DNA of 64,000 nt, from assembly GCF_009362735.1 (NCBI RefSeq), contig NZ_WHNP01000001.1:62001-126000 (forward strand), read 5' to 3'. The position numbers were made by a program, and so were the translations under genes. Positions within the stretch are counted from its first letter, which is position 1; every line of letters starts with the position of its first letter. The notes below the pieces were generated by a model that was not told the DNA's origin, made no database searches, and was given only the letters and a program-made list of their open reading frames with translations. Below are positions 43,583-53,311 of this stretch, piece after piece. This DNA is from Paraburkholderia franconis (GTDB lineage Bacteria; Pseudomonadota; Gammaproteobacteria; Burkholderiales; Burkholderiaceae).

Positions 43583-44536
43583 TCAGATGGCGCCCACGTA
43601 ATCGGGCACGGGATGCACGTCGCAATTGCGGCCTGCCTTCATCAGCTGCCCCGGCACGTCGTGACCGAGCAGTGCCGGCAGCGTGCGCGACAACGCGATC
43701 AGCTTCTGCAAGTCGATGCCCGTCGGAATGCCCATTTCGTCGCACATGTTGACGAGGTCTTCCGTGCAGATGTTGCCCGACGCGCCCGGCGCGAACGGGC
43801 ATCCGCCGAGGCCGCCGAGCGCCGCGTCGAAACGGCGCGCGCCCGCTTCATACGCGGCCAGCACGTTCGCGAGACCGAGGCCGCGCGTGTTGTGAAAGTG
43901 CAGCGTGAGCGCGTCGGCAGGCACGCGTTGCAGCACGCGCTTGACGAGCCGCGCGACCTGGCGCGGGTTCGCCATGCCTGTCGTATCCGCGAGCGTGATG
44001 CCGTTGATGCCCATTTCACGGTACGCGTCGACGATCGACACCATGCGGTCTTCGTCGATCGCGCCTTCGAACGGGCAGCCGAATGCGGTCGCGACCGTCG
44101 CGTTCAACGACACCGTAAAGTGCCGCGCGAGCCGCACGATATCGCCGAACGCATCGAGCGACGCTTCGCAGCTCATCCGCATGTTCGCGCGGTTATGCGT
44201 CTGGCTCGCGGACATCACGAGGTTCAGCTCGTCGGCGCGCGCAGCGAGCGCGCGCTCGGCGCCCTTCACGTTGGGTACGAGCGCAACGAAGATCACGCCT
44301 TCGCGTCGCTGGATCTGCGTGAAGACCGCTTCGCCGTCGCGCAGCGCGGGAATCGCTTTCGGCGAAACGAACGAACCCGCCTCGATGCGCGTAAAGCCTG
44401 CCGTCGACAGCTGGTCGATCAGCGCGATCTTGTCGGCCGTTTCGACCCACGTCGGCTCGATCTGCAAGCCGTCGCGCGGCGCGACTTCCTGCACGGTCAG
44501 CTTGTCGAACCGGATATCGTCGCGGTCGAAGTTCAT
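43583..44536 (-). CDS. Hydroxymethylglutaryl-CoA lyase-like enzyme
   Basis: 317 residues in a TIM-barrel HMGL-like fold. It has VQEVAPRDGLQ with the catalytic Arg-Asp pair, NATVATAFGCPFEG, and the family signature GGLGGCPFAPGASGN with the active-site cysteine. The metal-histidine motif reads LHFHNTRG rather than the usual HxHDTYG, so the Asp/Tyr positions are changed. It would cleave a 3-hydroxy-3-methyl(acyl)-CoA into acetyl- or pyruvate-type products. The start overlaps the CoA-transferase stop by 4 bp, so the pair is translationally coupled: the transferase makes the CoA ester and the lyase splits it. Confidence 0.88.
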   Translation of the reverse strand: MNFDRDDIRFDKLTVQEVAPRDGLQIEPTWVETADKIALIDQLSTAGFTRIEAGSFVSPKAIPALRDGEAVFTQIQRREGVIFVALVPNVKGAERALAARADELNLVMSASQTHNRANMRMSCEASLDAFGDIVRLARHFTVSLNATVATAFGCPFEGAIDEDRMVSIVDAYREMGINGITLADTTGMANPRQVARLVKRVLQRVPADALTLHFHNTRGLGLANVLAAYEAGARRFDAALGGLGGCPFAPGASGNICTEDLVNMCDEMGIPTGIDLQKLIALSRTLPALLGHDVPGQLMKAGRNCDVHPVPDYVGAI

Positions 44537-45726
44537 TGCACGGCTCCTTCGCGGCGCAGCCGCTCGATTTCGCTTTGTTCATAGCCGAGCCCGGCCAGCA
44601 CGCTCGACGTATGCTCGCCGAGCGTGGGGCCTTGCCAGCGCACTTCGCCCGGCGTCTCCGACAGCTTCGGCACGATGCCCGGCATCTTCACCGACGCGCC
44701 GCCCGGCAAGTCGGCGTTCAGCAACATCTCGCGCGCCTGGTAGTGCGGATCGGCGACGATGTCGGCCACGGAATAGATGCGGCCCGACGGCACTTCCGCG
44801 CTTTCGAGCGCGGCCAGCACGTCGTCGATCGAATGATGCGAGGTCCACGCGGTGATCGCGGCATCGAGCATCGCGGTCTGCGCGACGCGGCCATCGTTGC
44901 GCGCGAGCGCGGGATCATCGGCGAGATCGGGGCGGCCGATCACATGCATTAGCCGCTTGAAGATCGGATCGCTATTGCCCGCGATCACGACGAAGCCGCC
45001 GTCTTCCGTGCGATACGTGTTCGATGGCGCAATGCCCGGCAGCGCGCCGCCGCTGCGTTCGCGCACATGGCCGAGCAGATCGAATTCGGGCACGAGGCTT
45101 TCCATCAGGTTGAACACGCTCTCGAGGAGCGACACGTCCACCACCTGTCCGTCGCCCTGCCCCGTCTTCACGCGCAGCACCGACATCAACGCGCCGATCA
45201 CGCCATGCAGCGACGCGAGCGAATCGCCGAGGCTCACGCCGACACGCGCCGGCGCGCCATCGACATCGCCCGTCGTATAGCGGATGCCGCCCATCGCTTC
45301 GCCGATCGCGCCAAAGCCCGGACGATCGCGATACGGGCCCGTCTGGCCATAGCCGGAAATGCGGACCATCGTGAGCTTCGGGTTGATCGCGTGCAGCACG
45401 TCCCAGCCGAGGCCGAGCTTTTCGAGCGCGCCAGGACGCAGGTTTTCGATGACGATGTCGGCGTCGGCGGCGAGACGCTTGACGACGTCGGCGCCTTCCG
45501 CCGACTTAAGATTCACGCAGATCGACTTCTTGTTGCGCGATTGCAGATACCACCAGAGTGACGTGCCCTCATGCAGCTTGCGCCATTTGCGCAGCGGGTC
45601 GCCCGTTTCGGGTGCTTCGATCTTGATGACTTCCGCGCCGAACTCGGCGAGCAGCCGCGCGGCGAACGGCGCCGCGATCAGCGTGCCGATTTCGACGACG
45701 CGGATACCCTGCAACGGACCACTCAT
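44533..45726 (-). CDS. Class III (CaiB/BaiF) CoA-transferase
   Basis: 397 residues, normal for the family. N-terminal GIRVVEIGTLIAAPFAARLLAEFGAEVIKIE, then NKKSICVNLKS and IENLRPGALEKLGLG are typical. The catalytic aspartate is probably in GVSLGDSLASLHGVIGAL. These enzymes form acyl-CoA from a free acid using succinyl-CoA or another CoA donor. It is followed with a 4-bp overlap by the lyase and then the MFS carrier; the LysR regulator is 110 bp upstream on the same strand. This gives import, activation and cleavage of one acid. Confidence 0.9.
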   Translation of the reverse strand: MSGPLQGIRVVEIGTLIAAPFAARLLAEFGAEVIKIEAPETGDPLRKWRKLHEGTSLWWYLQSRNKKSICVNLKSAEGADVVKRLAADADIVIENLRPGALEKLGLGWDVLHAINPKLTMVRISGYGQTGPYRDRPGFGAIGEAMGGIRYTTGDVDGAPARVGVSLGDSLASLHGVIGALMSVLRVKTGQGDGQVVDVSLLESVFNLMESLVPEFDLLGHVRERSGGALPGIAPSNTYRTEDGGFVVIAGNSDPIFKRLMHVIGRPDLADDPALARNDGRVAQTAMLDAAITAWTSHHSIDDVLAALESAEVPSGRIYSVADIVADPHYQAREMLLNADLPGGASVKMPGIVPKLSETPGEVRWQGPTLGEHTSSVLAGLGYEQSEIERLRREGAVQ

Positions 45727-45836
45727 GATGCTGTCTCCAATCTGAATTCATGTTGGAGACAAGGTTAGAAGCGCGGCTGCCAGAGCGTCCAACCGCATTT
45801 CGCCAACGACCGTTCGCGGTTCGCGAACGCTCCGCG

Positions 45837-46763
45837 CTAAGCCTTGCTGGACAAGGCTTCGACGGAACGCAGATGGTCGAATAAGAGCTTTGCGACGGGC
45901 GAAAGACGCGCCGCGTCGCGCGTGACGATGATGAGATCGCGTTCGGCCCAGTCGTCTTCGAGCGCGACGCTGACGAGGCCCAGAGGCCGCCCCATGATGC
46001 GGTAGACGTTGATCGGCAGCACGCCGACGCCCATGCCCGCCTGGATCATCCGGCACACGGCGTCGAAGCCGGGCACGTGGATGCGCAGCCTGAGCGGCTT
46101 GCCCGCCTGGCGCGCGGCCATATGCGTGCGCGCGTTGATCGAACTGGCCGAATGCAGGCCGACGTGATCGCTGTCGAGCGTTTCCGCGAACGCGACGCTC
46201 GTGCGTTCCGCGAGCGGATGATCGTCGCGCATCACGACGCATAGCGCGTCGTGCCGATAGTGCGTCGCTTCGAGGCCGCGCGCGTCGGCTTCACCGGAAC
46301 AGATTCCGAGATCGGCGAGACTGTCCGCGACGGCTTCGACCACGCCGCCGCTCGGCCGCTCTTCGAGATCGATCTTCACGCGGTCGTTGACGGCGAGAAA
46401 CGCGCGCAAATCTTCAGGCAAGAATTCGACAATCGCGGAGAGGTTCGCCATCATCCGCACATAGCCGCGCACGCCGCTCGCGTGTCCCGCGAGTTCGATG
46501 CCGATGTTCTCGATGCCGCGCATCACGCGGCGCGCGTGATGCAGCAGCGTTTCGCCCGCGGGCGTGAGCGTCATGCCGCGCGCGTTGCGCTGAAAGAGCG
46601 TCGCGCCGACCGCCTGCTCGAGTTCGAGCAGACGCTTGCTCGCTGCGGATACGGCGATGGCCTCGCGTTCCGCGGCGCGCGTCAGCGTGCCTTCCTCATA
46701 GACGGCGATGAAGAGTTGCAAGGTCGTGAGGTCGAGGCGGCGGTGGAGGTTCTTCAGGGTCAT
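45837..46763 (-). CDS. LysR-family transcriptional regulator
   Basis: 308 residues. The winged helix is at ~10-70 (TTLQLFIAVYEEGTLTRAAEREAIAVSAASKRLLELEQAVGATLF), followed by the linker helix and a two-lobe effector domain (~95-295; GLHSASSINART; MIQAGMGVGVLPINV). It precedes the CoA-transferase-lyase-MFS genes on the same strand (110-bp gap) rather than being divergent from them. It is divergent from the GlxA-type regulator gene. A role controlling the downstream operon is likely but not shown. Confidence 0.9.
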   Translation of the reverse strand: MTLKNLHRRLDLTTLQLFIAVYEEGTLTRAAEREAIAVSAASKRLLELEQAVGATLFQRNARGMTLTPAGETLLHHARRVMRGIENIGIELAGHASGVRGYVRMMANLSAIVEFLPEDLRAFLAVNDRVKIDLEERPSGGVVEAVADSLADLGICSGEADARGLEATHYRHDALCVVMRDDHPLAERTSVAFAETLDSDHVGLHSASSINARTHMAARQAGKPLRLRIHVPGFDAVCRMIQAGMGVGVLPINVYRIMGRPLGLVSVALEDDWAERDLIIVTRDAARLSPVAKLLFDHLRSVEALSSKA

Positions 46764-46858
46764 GGCGAATACGATGACGCGCAGTGTCGAGACTGCAACG
46801 CGTCATATTGTGCCGCGACGCCGCTTCGAATGCTTTCGGTGGGTACATATCCGCTATT

Positions 46859-46893
46859 CGCGATGCAATGCGATGCAATGCGATGCGATGCGT
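46859..46893. repeat. Short GATGC-rich tandem repeat
   Basis: CGATGCAATG occurs twice in tandem, followed by CGATGCGATGCGTGGCG. It lies in the divergent region between the LysR and GlxA-type genes and may vary in length. No function is visible. Confidence 0.6.
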
Positions 46894-46977
46894 GGCGTGG
46901 GCGCCTATGCGTCGGCCCGAAAAGCGGATTTGCTATCCTGTGCGCTCTCTTCAACGCGTTGCCTGCGAGGTCATCGA

Positions 46978-47937
46978 ATGCCGAGCGTCGCCATAGCGAT
47001 CTTTCCGGGCGTCCAGGCGCTGGATGTCGCCGGCCCCGTCGATGTCTTCTCCGAAGCGAACGGTTTCGTCGACGGCAACGACCGCTATGAAGTGACGCTG
47101 CTCGCCGCCGACAGCAAGCCGCTGCGCGCATCGAACGGCATCACGTTCATCGCCGACAAAACGTTCGACCAGAAGCGCTCGTCCTTCGATCTCGCGCTGA
47201 TCGCGGGCGGCCCTGCGTTGCCGGAGCGCGCGCCCGATCCGCGCCTGACGGACTGGCTCGCGAACGTCGCATCGCAATGCAGGCGCTATGGCTCGATCTG
47301 CACGGGCGCGTTCGCGTTGGGTCACGCGGGCCTGCTTGACGAGCGCAACGTCACGACGCACTGGCAGCACGCGCAACAACTCGCGACGCAATTCCCGAAA
47401 GCGCGCGTCGACTTCGATCGCATCTATCTGCGCGACGACCGGCTCGTGACATCGGCGGGCGTCACGGCGGGCATCGATCTCGCGCTTGCGCTCGTCGCCG
47501 AGGACCACGGCCCGCAGACCGCGCTGAAAGTGGCGAAGCGCCTTGTGGTGTTCTCGCAGCGGCAGGGCGGGCAATCGCAGTTCAGCCCTTACCTCACCGC
47601 GCCCGCCGACGAAACCTCGCCCGTCGCAAAGGTACAGGCGCACGTGATGGCGAACATCCGCGAGAACTTCACGGTCAAGCAACTGGCCGACGTCGCGGGG
47701 ATGAGCGCGCGCAATTTCGCGCGGATCTTCGTGCAGGATACGGGCGTGACGCCGCATGAGTTCGTCGAGCGCGCGCGGATGGACACGGCGCGCAAGCTGC
47801 TGGAAAGCAGCGGCGCGGCGCTCAAGACGATTGCCTACGATTGCGGCTTCGGCACGGCCGACCGCATGCGCATCGTGTTCACGAAGCGTATTGGCGCGAC
47901 ACCGAAGCAATACCGCGAGCGCTTCCGGCAAGAGTAA
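46978..47937 (+). CDS. GlxA-family AraC-type transcriptional regulator
   Basis: 319 residues from ATG 46978 with GAGG eight nt upstream; the open frame to 46708 lacks a ribosome site. Residues ~1-190 form a DJ-1/PfpI-like domain (VAIAIFPGVQALDVAGPVDV; ICTGAFALGHAGLLD with the nucleophile-elbow cysteine). The C-terminal ~100 residues are an AraC helix-turn-helix domain (LADVAGMSARNFARIF; CGFGTADRMRIVFTKRIG). Regulators of this type control amino acid, carnitine or glycine-betaine catabolism. The SDR gene follows after 51 bp and may be a target or a passenger. Confidence 0.9.
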   Translation: MPSVAIAIFPGVQALDVAGPVDVFSEANGFVDGNDRYEVTLLAADSKPLRASNGITFIADKTFDQKRSSFDLALIAGGPALPERAPDPRLTDWLANVASQCRRYGSICTGAFALGHAGLLDERNVTTHWQHAQQLATQFPKARVDFDRIYLRDDRLVTSAGVTAGIDLALALVAEDHGPQTALKVAKRLVVFSQRQGGQSQFSPYLTAPADETSPVAKVQAHVMANIRENFTVKQLADVAGMSARNFARIFVQDTGVTPHEFVERARMDTARKLLESSGAALKTIAYDCGFGTADRMRIVFTKRIGATPKQYRERFRQE

Positions 47938-47988
47938 GTGCTGCGTGAGAAAATGTCCCGCACATCAACGGCTCTTTAGAACCTCGAC

Positions 47989-48735
47989 ATGAACGCTACC
48001 ACTTCCGTTCGCGCCATCGTCACCGGTCATACGCGCGGCCTCGGCGCGGCGCTCGCCGAACAGCTGCTCGCGCAAGGCATCGCCGTGCTCGGCATTTCGC
48101 GTTCGCGCAATGACGCGCTCATCGGGCGGCAAGGTTTCGAACAGGTCGAAGTCGATCTGTCGAATGCGGAACGCCTCGCGCAATTCCTCTCCGGCGCCAC
48201 GTTGCGCAACTTCCTGAAAGGCGCGCAAACTGCGCTGCTGTTCAACAATGCAGGCATGGTGCAACCGATCGGTCCCATCGAAGGGCAGGACGTCGCCGCG
48301 ATCGCGCAAGCCGTCACGCTGAACGTGTCCGCGCCGTTGATGCTGGCGAGCGCATTCGCCGCCGCAAGTCCCGATGCCGGCGACCGCCGGATCGTCCACA
48401 TTTCCAGCGGCGCTGCGCGTCATCCGTACTCGGGCTGGAGCATCTACTGTGCGGCGAAGTCCGCGCTCGATCATCACGCGCGCTCCGTCGCGCTCGACGA
48501 GAACCGGGCACTGCGCATTTGCAGCGTCGCGCCGGGCGTCGTCGATACGAACATGCAGGCGGAGATTCGCAGCACGGGGCTGGACAAGTTCCCGATGCGC
48601 GAGAAGTTCGAGGAACTGAAGCGCAGCGGCAAACTGTCGACGCCGGAAGACTCGGCGGCCAAGCTGATCAGCTATGCGCTGAGCGATACGTTCGGTGCAG
48701 TGGCAACTGCGGATGTGCGGGAGTTGCCGCAGTAA
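47989..48735 (+). CDS. Short-chain dehydrogenase/reductase
   Basis: 248 residues with the SDR cofactor motif TGHTRGLG near the N-terminus, the NNAG motif, the catalytic Ser in HISSG and YCAAK. PGVVDTNMQ is the typical segment after the catalytic helix. The basic residues just after the glycine motif and the ISRSRN segment suggest NADPH preference. It resembles the benzil/sepiapterin-reductase-like SDR branch, but the substrate is unknown. It is downstream of the GlxA-type regulator. Confidence 0.88.
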   Translation: MNATTSVRAIVTGHTRGLGAALAEQLLAQGIAVLGISRSRNDALIGRQGFEQVEVDLSNAERLAQFLSGATLRNFLKGAQTALLFNNAGMVQPIGPIEGQDVAAIAQAVTLNVSAPLMLASAFAAASPDAGDRRIVHISSGAARHPYSGWSIYCAAKSALDHHARSVALDENRALRICSVAPGVVDTNMQAEIRSTGLDKFPMREKFEELKRSGKLSTPEDSAAKLISYALSDTFGAVATADVRELPQ

Positions 48736-49287
48736 ACGCAGTTGCGTTGCACCGGAGTGAAGCCCCGAAAAGCCTCACCTTTGCGTGAGGCAACCTGATC
48801 AGGGACTTCATGAACGGCCTCATTACGGACCCGCCGCTTTTCTGAAAAGCGCGAAATTGCCGGGAAATGCGGGCTTTTTCATGCATTCTTCGTAGCGGCT
48901 ATCCTGCTTGAGCCGCGTGAGAAGCGCCCCGGAAAACTCGCTCCCGAATATCCTCACCTCAAAGCATTTGGACCGCGATACGCAAGCGAGAAGCTCAGTA
49001 TCGGTCAATCTCACGGTTCAGCATTTTCAGCCGCGTGCGTCCGTCCGGCGGCGCTCTCCCATTCGCAGCAGCCGCGCGTCCCGCGCCTGCTTCCAGCCTC
49101 GCCGCAGTGCGGCTTCCAGAAGCGCCTCATAGGCCGATAGCCCTGCCTCTCCGCCCACAAACGCGCGAGTGACCCGCGCGCTTCCCTCGTGAAAACCCCT
49201 ACTCCCCTGTGAAAATTTATTTTCTCCGTATACATTCGATGTAAATTTACTTACATTGCCGACCACGCACACAACCCGCACCACCCG
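48736..49287. other. Intergenic region before the rpiR operon
   Basis: 552 bp. A hairpin GCCTCAC-N6-GTGAGGC (48772-48791) follows the SDR gene; on the minus strand it is followed by TTTT. Short open frames (for example 48823-49014 minus) have no ribosome site or recognisable sequence. The right end becomes AT-richer and holds nested palindromes (49211-49256) that precede the rpiR gene. No other element is seen. Confidence 0.5.
49211..49256. promoter_or_regulatory. AT-rich palindromes upstream of the rpiR-type gene
   Basis: GAAAAT-TT-ATTTTC (49211-49224), ACAT-TCG-ATGT (49232-49242) and ATGTAA-ATTTAC-TTACAT (49239-49256) are all perfect inverted repeats within 46 bp. The last has 6-bp arms and a 6-bp spacer and ends 31 bp before the start codon. 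These are probable operator and promoter elements of the peptide operon; a likely -10, TATACA, sits at 49230-49235. Confidence 0.55.
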
Positions 49288-50250
49288 ATGCCCCGTCACC
49301 CGACGCCCTCCGCCGCCTCCGAGCCGGCCATCGCCGCCCGCATCACGGCCGCGATGCCGATCCTCACGCCCGTTCACCGGCGCATGGGCGAGTTCGTGCT
49401 GGCCAATCAGTTTCGCGCGGCGACCATGCGTATCGACGAACTGGCAACGGCCGTCGGCGCATCCGTCGCGACGGCGAACCGCTTTTCGCGCGCGCTCGGT
49501 TTCGACGGCTATCCGGCGTTTCGCGAAGCGCTGGTGCGCGGCTTCGAAGCCACGCTCGCGCCCGTCGAACGCTTGCGCTCGGCGCAGGAGTCGCAGACCA
49601 ATGGCGACGAACTGTTCAGCGCATCGCTCGAACAGGCCGCCACGAATCTCGGCACGACACGCAACGCGATCGACAGCGCAGCCGCCGAAGCCGCCGTCGA
49701 AGCGATCATCGGCGCGCGGCGCGTGTTCATCGTCGGTTCGGGCGCGAGCGCCTTTCTCGCGAGCCTGATGGAGCACAACCTGCTGCCGTATCACGACAAC
49801 GTGCAGTCACTCGCGCTGATCGGCGGGCCGACACACGCTGCGCGCCGCCTCTTCAACGCGCGCAGCGGCGATCTGGTGATCGCGATCGCGTTCCCGCGCT
49901 ATGTCGACGACACGATCGAGCTTGCGCGCCGCGCCGCCAGCCTCGGCGCCAACGTGCTCGCGTTGACGGACGGCCCGGCGTCGCCGCTCGCGGCGCTGGC
50001 CACGCGCTCGCTCTTCATCCGCGCGGAGCGGCGTCTTGCCGCGACGTCCGAAGCAACCGTGCTCGCGGTGATCGAAGCGCTGTGCGACGCCGTCGCGTAT
50101 CGCGCGAAGCGTTCGGCCCAGGCCGCCGCAGACATGACGGAGTTCGTGCTGCCCTGGCTCACCGAAACGTCCGCGATGCATGCCACTCCGAAGACGGCCA
50201 CGCGGCCGACCCCGCGACCAACCTCTAACCGAGCGAAGAAAAAGCAATGA
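49288..50250 (+). CDS. RpiR-family transcriptional regulator
   Basis: 320 residues. The N-terminal HTH_6 domain (~25-95) reads RRMGEFVLANQFRAATMRIDELATAVGASVATANRFSRALGFDGYPAFRE. The SIS domain (~130-265) contains RRVFIVGSGASAFLA and IAFPRYVDDTIELARRAASLGANVLALTD, the usual sugar-phosphate-binding fold. RpiR/MurR-type proteins often sense phosphosugars or cell-wall-derived ligands. It is first in the peptide-scavenging operon, overlapping the isoaspartyl peptidase by 4 bp. AT-rich palindromes upstream suggest autoregulation. The C-terminal ~25 residues are a basic, Pro/Thr-rich tail. Confidence 0.92.
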   Translation: MPRHPTPSAASEPAIAARITAAMPILTPVHRRMGEFVLANQFRAATMRIDELATAVGASVATANRFSRALGFDGYPAFREALVRGFEATLAPVERLRSAQESQTNGDELFSASLEQAATNLGTTRNAIDSAAAEAAVEAIIGARRVFIVGSGASAFLASLMEHNLLPYHDNVQSLALIGGPTHAARRLFNARSGDLVIAIAFPRYVDDTIELARRAASLGANVLALTDGPASPLAALATRSLFIRAERRLAATSEATVLAVIEALCDAVAYRAKRSAQAAADMTEFVLPWLTETSAMHATPKTATRPTPRPTSNRAKKKQ

Positions 50251-51245
50251 CGTCCAAAGCGGTAATCGCGATTCATGGCGGCGCGGGCACGATCGTGCGC
50301 GCGTCGATGGCCCCCGATGCGGAAGCCCGCTATCACGCCGAATTGCGCGCCGTGCTCGCTGCCGCGCAGCGCGTGCTCGCCGACGGCGGCAGCGCACTCG
50401 ACGCCGTCACGCAAGCCGTGCGGCTGCTCGAAGACTGCCCGCTCTTCAACGCCGGACACGGCGCCGTGTTCACGTCGGCGGGCACGCATGAACTCGACGC
50501 GTCGATCATGGACGGCCGCACGTTGCAAGCGGGCGCCGTGTCGTGTGTGAAGCGCGTGCGCAATCCCATCGTCGCCGCGCGCCACGTGCTCGAATACAGC
50601 GAGCACGTGATGTTCACGGCCGACGGCGCGGAAGCATTCGCGCAAGCCCAGGGCCTCGAGTTCGTCGACCCGTCGTACTTCCACACCGACGCGCGCTATC
50701 GTCAGTGGCAACTCGCGCGCGAGCAGCAGCGCGCGATGCTCGACCACGACGGCGCGACGCTCGCCGCGCAAACGCCAGCGGCGCAAGCCAGAGACGATGC
50801 GCTGCCCCATGAGCCCATCGACCCGAACCGGAAGTTCGGCACGGTCGGCGCGGTCGCCGTCGATCTGTACGGCCACGTCGCGGCTGCCACATCGACGGGT
50901 GGCATCACGAACAAGCAGTTGGGCCGCGTCGGCGATGCGCCGCTGATCGGCGCGGGCTGCTATGCCGACGACGCCACCTGCGCCGTGTCGACCACGGGCT
51001 CGGGTGAAATGTTCATGCGCATGGTCGCCGCCTACGACGTCGCCGCGCAGATGGCGTATCGCGGCGTCTCGCTGGAAGAAGCGGCGAACGATGTCGTGAT
51101 GAACCGCCTGCCGCGCATCGACGGACGCGGCGGCCTGATCGCCGTCGACGCGCAGGGCAACGTCGTATTGCCGTTCAACACGGAAGGCATGTATCGCGGC
51201 TATGCGCGCGTCGGCGAAGCGCCCGTCACGGCGATCTACCGCTAG
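50247..51245 (+). CDS. iaaA: Isoaspartyl peptidase/L-asparaginase (plant-type, Ntn hydrolase)
   Basis: 332 residues. It begins with the family motif AIHGGAGTI and has [23 protein letters not shown]. The autoprocessing site is FG-T199 ([11 protein letters not shown]), where cleavage makes T199 the N-terminal nucleophile of the beta subunit. [25 protein letters not shown] contains the substrate-binding arginine. It hydrolyses beta-aspartyl dipeptides and asparagine. Its place before a complete Gsi-type importer matches E. coli, where iaaA precedes gsiABCD. It overlaps the regulator gene by 4 bp. Confidence 0.93.
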   Translation: MTSKAVIAIHGGAGTIVRASMAPDAEARYHAELRAVLAAAQRVLADGGSALDAVTQAVRLLEDCPLFNAGHGAVFTSAGTHELDASIMDGRTLQAGAVSCVKRVRNPIVAARHVLEYSEHVMFTADGAEAFAQAQGLEFVDPSYFHTDARYRQWQLAREQQRAMLDHDGATLAAQTPAAQARDDALPHEPIDPNRKFGTVGAVAVDLYGHVAAATSTGGITNKQLGRVGDAPLIGAGCYADDATCAVSTTGSGEMFMRMVAAYDVAAQMAYRGVSLEEAANDVVMNRLPRIDGRGGLIAVDAQGNVVLPFNTEGMYRGYARVGEAPVTAIYR

Positions 51246-51297
51246 ACGCAACATCGCCGCATGTCCTTCATTGCAACAGACGCCGGGAGAAATCATC

Positions 51298-53199
51298 GTG
51301 ACGAACATGTCGAACCAGCCGCGTCCGCTCGATAGCCTGCCGCCGCAACGTGTCGTCGATATTGACCGCCTGACGGTCTCGTTCCGTCGCGGCGAAAGCA
51401 CGTTCGACGCAGTGCGCGACCTGTCGCTCACCGTCGATCGCGGCGAGACGCTCGCGATCGTCGGCGAATCGGGTTCGGGCAAATCGGTGACGTCGCTCGC
51501 GCTGATGCGCCTCGTCGAACACGGCGGCGGACGCATCGCGAACGGCAGCATCGCGTTCCGCCGCCGCAACGGCAGCGTGCTCGATCTCGCGCAGGCGTCG
51601 CAAGCGACGATGCGCGGCGTTCGCGGCGCGGACATCGCGATGATCTTCCAGGAGCCGATGACGTCGCTCAATCCCGTGTTCGCGGTAGGCGACCAGATCG
51701 GCGAAGCGATCGCGCTGCATCAGAACATGAGCCGCAGCGATGCGCGCGCGGAGACATTGCGTCTGCTCGATCTCGTGCGGATTCCCGAAGCGCGCCGCGT
51801 GGCCGCGCGTTATCCGCATCAACTGTCGGGCGGCATGCGGCAGCGCGTGATGATTGCAATGGCGTTGTCGTGCAAGCCGTCGCTGCTGATCGCCGACGAG
51901 CCGACCACCGCGCTCGACGTGACGATCCAGGCGCAAATCCTCCAGTTGATACGCGGCCTGCAGGACGAGATGAACATGGGCGTGATCTTCATCACGCACG
52001 ACATGGGCGTCGTCGCCGAAGTCGCGGACCGCGTGCTTGTGATGTATCGCGGCGAGAAAGTGGAAGAAGGCGAATCGGGCGCGCTGTTCGCCGCGCCCGC
52101 GCATCCTTATACGAGGGCGCTGCTCGCCGCCGTGCCGAAGCTCGGCGCGATGCAAGGCACGAATGCGCCCGCGAAGTTTCCGTTGCTCACGCTCGATGGC
52201 GAGCACGCGCAGCCGTCGAACGAAGCACGCGCCGCGCACGTTGAAACCACACAGACGCAAACCGCGCAGCCGATTCTCCGCGTGCACGATCTCGTCACGC
52301 GCTTTCCCGTGCGCAGCGGCCTGTTCGGCAAGCTGACGGGCCGCGTGCATGCCGTCGAGCGCGTCAGCTTCGATCTGCATGCGGGCGAAACGCTTGCGCT
52401 CGTCGGCGAATCGGGTTGCGGCAAATCGACGACAGGGCGCTCGCTGCTACGTCTCGTCGAAAGCCAGAGCGGCAGCATCGAATTCGACGGCAAGGACATC
52501 AGCTCGCTCAGCGGCCCTTCGTTGCAGGCATTGCGGCGCGATATCCAGTTCATTTTCCAGGACCCGTTCGCGTCGCTCAATCCGCGTCTAACGGTCGGCT
52601 TCTCGATCATGGAGCCGCTGCTCGTGCACAACGTCGCGAGCGGCAAGGCGGCACAGGAGCGCGTCGCGTGGCTGCTCGACAAGGTCGGCCTGCCCGCCGA
52701 TGCCGCACGCCGTTATCCACACGAATTCTCCGGCGGCCAGCGTCAGCGCATTGCGATTGCGCGCGCCCTCGCGCTCAATCCGAAAGTCGTGATCGCCGAT
52801 GAATCGGTGTCGGCGCTCGATGTTTCCGTGCAGGCGCAGATCGTCAATCTGATGCTGGATCTGCAACGCGAATTGGGTGTGGCGTATCTGTTCATCTCGC
52901 ACGACATGGCCGTTGTCGAGCGCGTCAGTCATCGCGTCGCGGTGATGTATCTCGGGCAGATCGTCGAGATCGGCCCGCGCCGCGCGGTGTTCGAATCGCC
53001 GCAGCATCCGTACACGAAGAAGCTGATGGGCGCGGTGCCCGTCGCCGATCCGGCGCGCCGCCACGCGAAGCGCATGCTCGCCGCCGACGAGCTGCCGAGC
53101 CCGATTCGCACGCTCGACGACGAACCCGTCGTCGCGCCGCTCGTTGCTGTCGGGCCGGATCACTTCGTGGCCGCGCATCGGATCGGCGGCGCTTACTAG
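51298..53199 (+). CDS. gsiA: Peptide/glutathione ABC transporter, fused two-domain ATPase (GsiA type)
   Basis: 633 residues from a GTG at 51298 with CGGGAGA upstream; ATG 51307 is an alternative. Two complete ABC domains are present: Walker A GESGSGKS and GESGCGKST, signatures LSGGMRQR and FSGGQRQR, and Walker [13 protein letters not shown] and [12 protein letters not shown]. Each has the oligopeptide-type C-terminal region ([22 protein letters not shown]). E. coli GsiA is 623 residues. It drives import by the GsiC and GsiD-like permeases encoded downstream. It starts 52 nt after the isoaspartyl peptidase stop. Confidence 0.92.
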   Translation: MTNMSNQPRPLDSLPPQRVVDIDRLTVSFRRGESTFDAVRDLSLTVDRGETLAIVGESGSGKSVTSLALMRLVEHGGGRIANGSIAFRRRNGSVLDLAQASQATMRGVRGADIAMIFQEPMTSLNPVFAVGDQIGEAIALHQNMSRSDARAETLRLLDLVRIPEARRVAARYPHQLSGGMRQRVMIAMALSCKPSLLIADEPTTALDVTIQAQILQLIRGLQDEMNMGVIFITHDMGVVAEVADRVLVMYRGEKVEEGESGALFAAPAHPYTRALLAAVPKLGAMQGTNAPAKFPLLTLDGEHAQPSNEARAAHVETTQTQTAQPILRVHDLVTRFPVRSGLFGKLTGRVHAVERVSFDLHAGETLALVGESGCGKSTTGRSLLRLVESQSGSIEFDGKDISSLSGPSLQALRRDIQFIFQDPFASLNPRLTVGFSIMEPLLVHNVASGKAAQERVAWLLDKVGLPADAARRYPHEFSGGQRQRIAIARALALNPKVVIADESVSALDVSVQAQIVNLMLDLQRELGVAYLFISHDMAVVERVSHRVAVMYLGQIVEIGPRRAVFESPQHPYTKKLMGAVPVADPARRHAKRMLAADELPSPIRTLDDEPVVAPLVAVGPDHFVAAHRIGGAY

Positions 53200-53311
53200 C
53201 TTATTGATCGCGCAGGCAAGGCCGATCACGCATTACCGGCAGCACACAGAAGCCGCGCGGACCAGCGGCATGACAACAAGCAGTTCCTTTGCTCAGTGGA
53301 GTTCAGAACCG

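Noticed and set aside
48823..49014. 63-residue minus-strand frame before the rpiR operon
   Set aside because: No ribosome site and no recognisable features; kept as intergenic.
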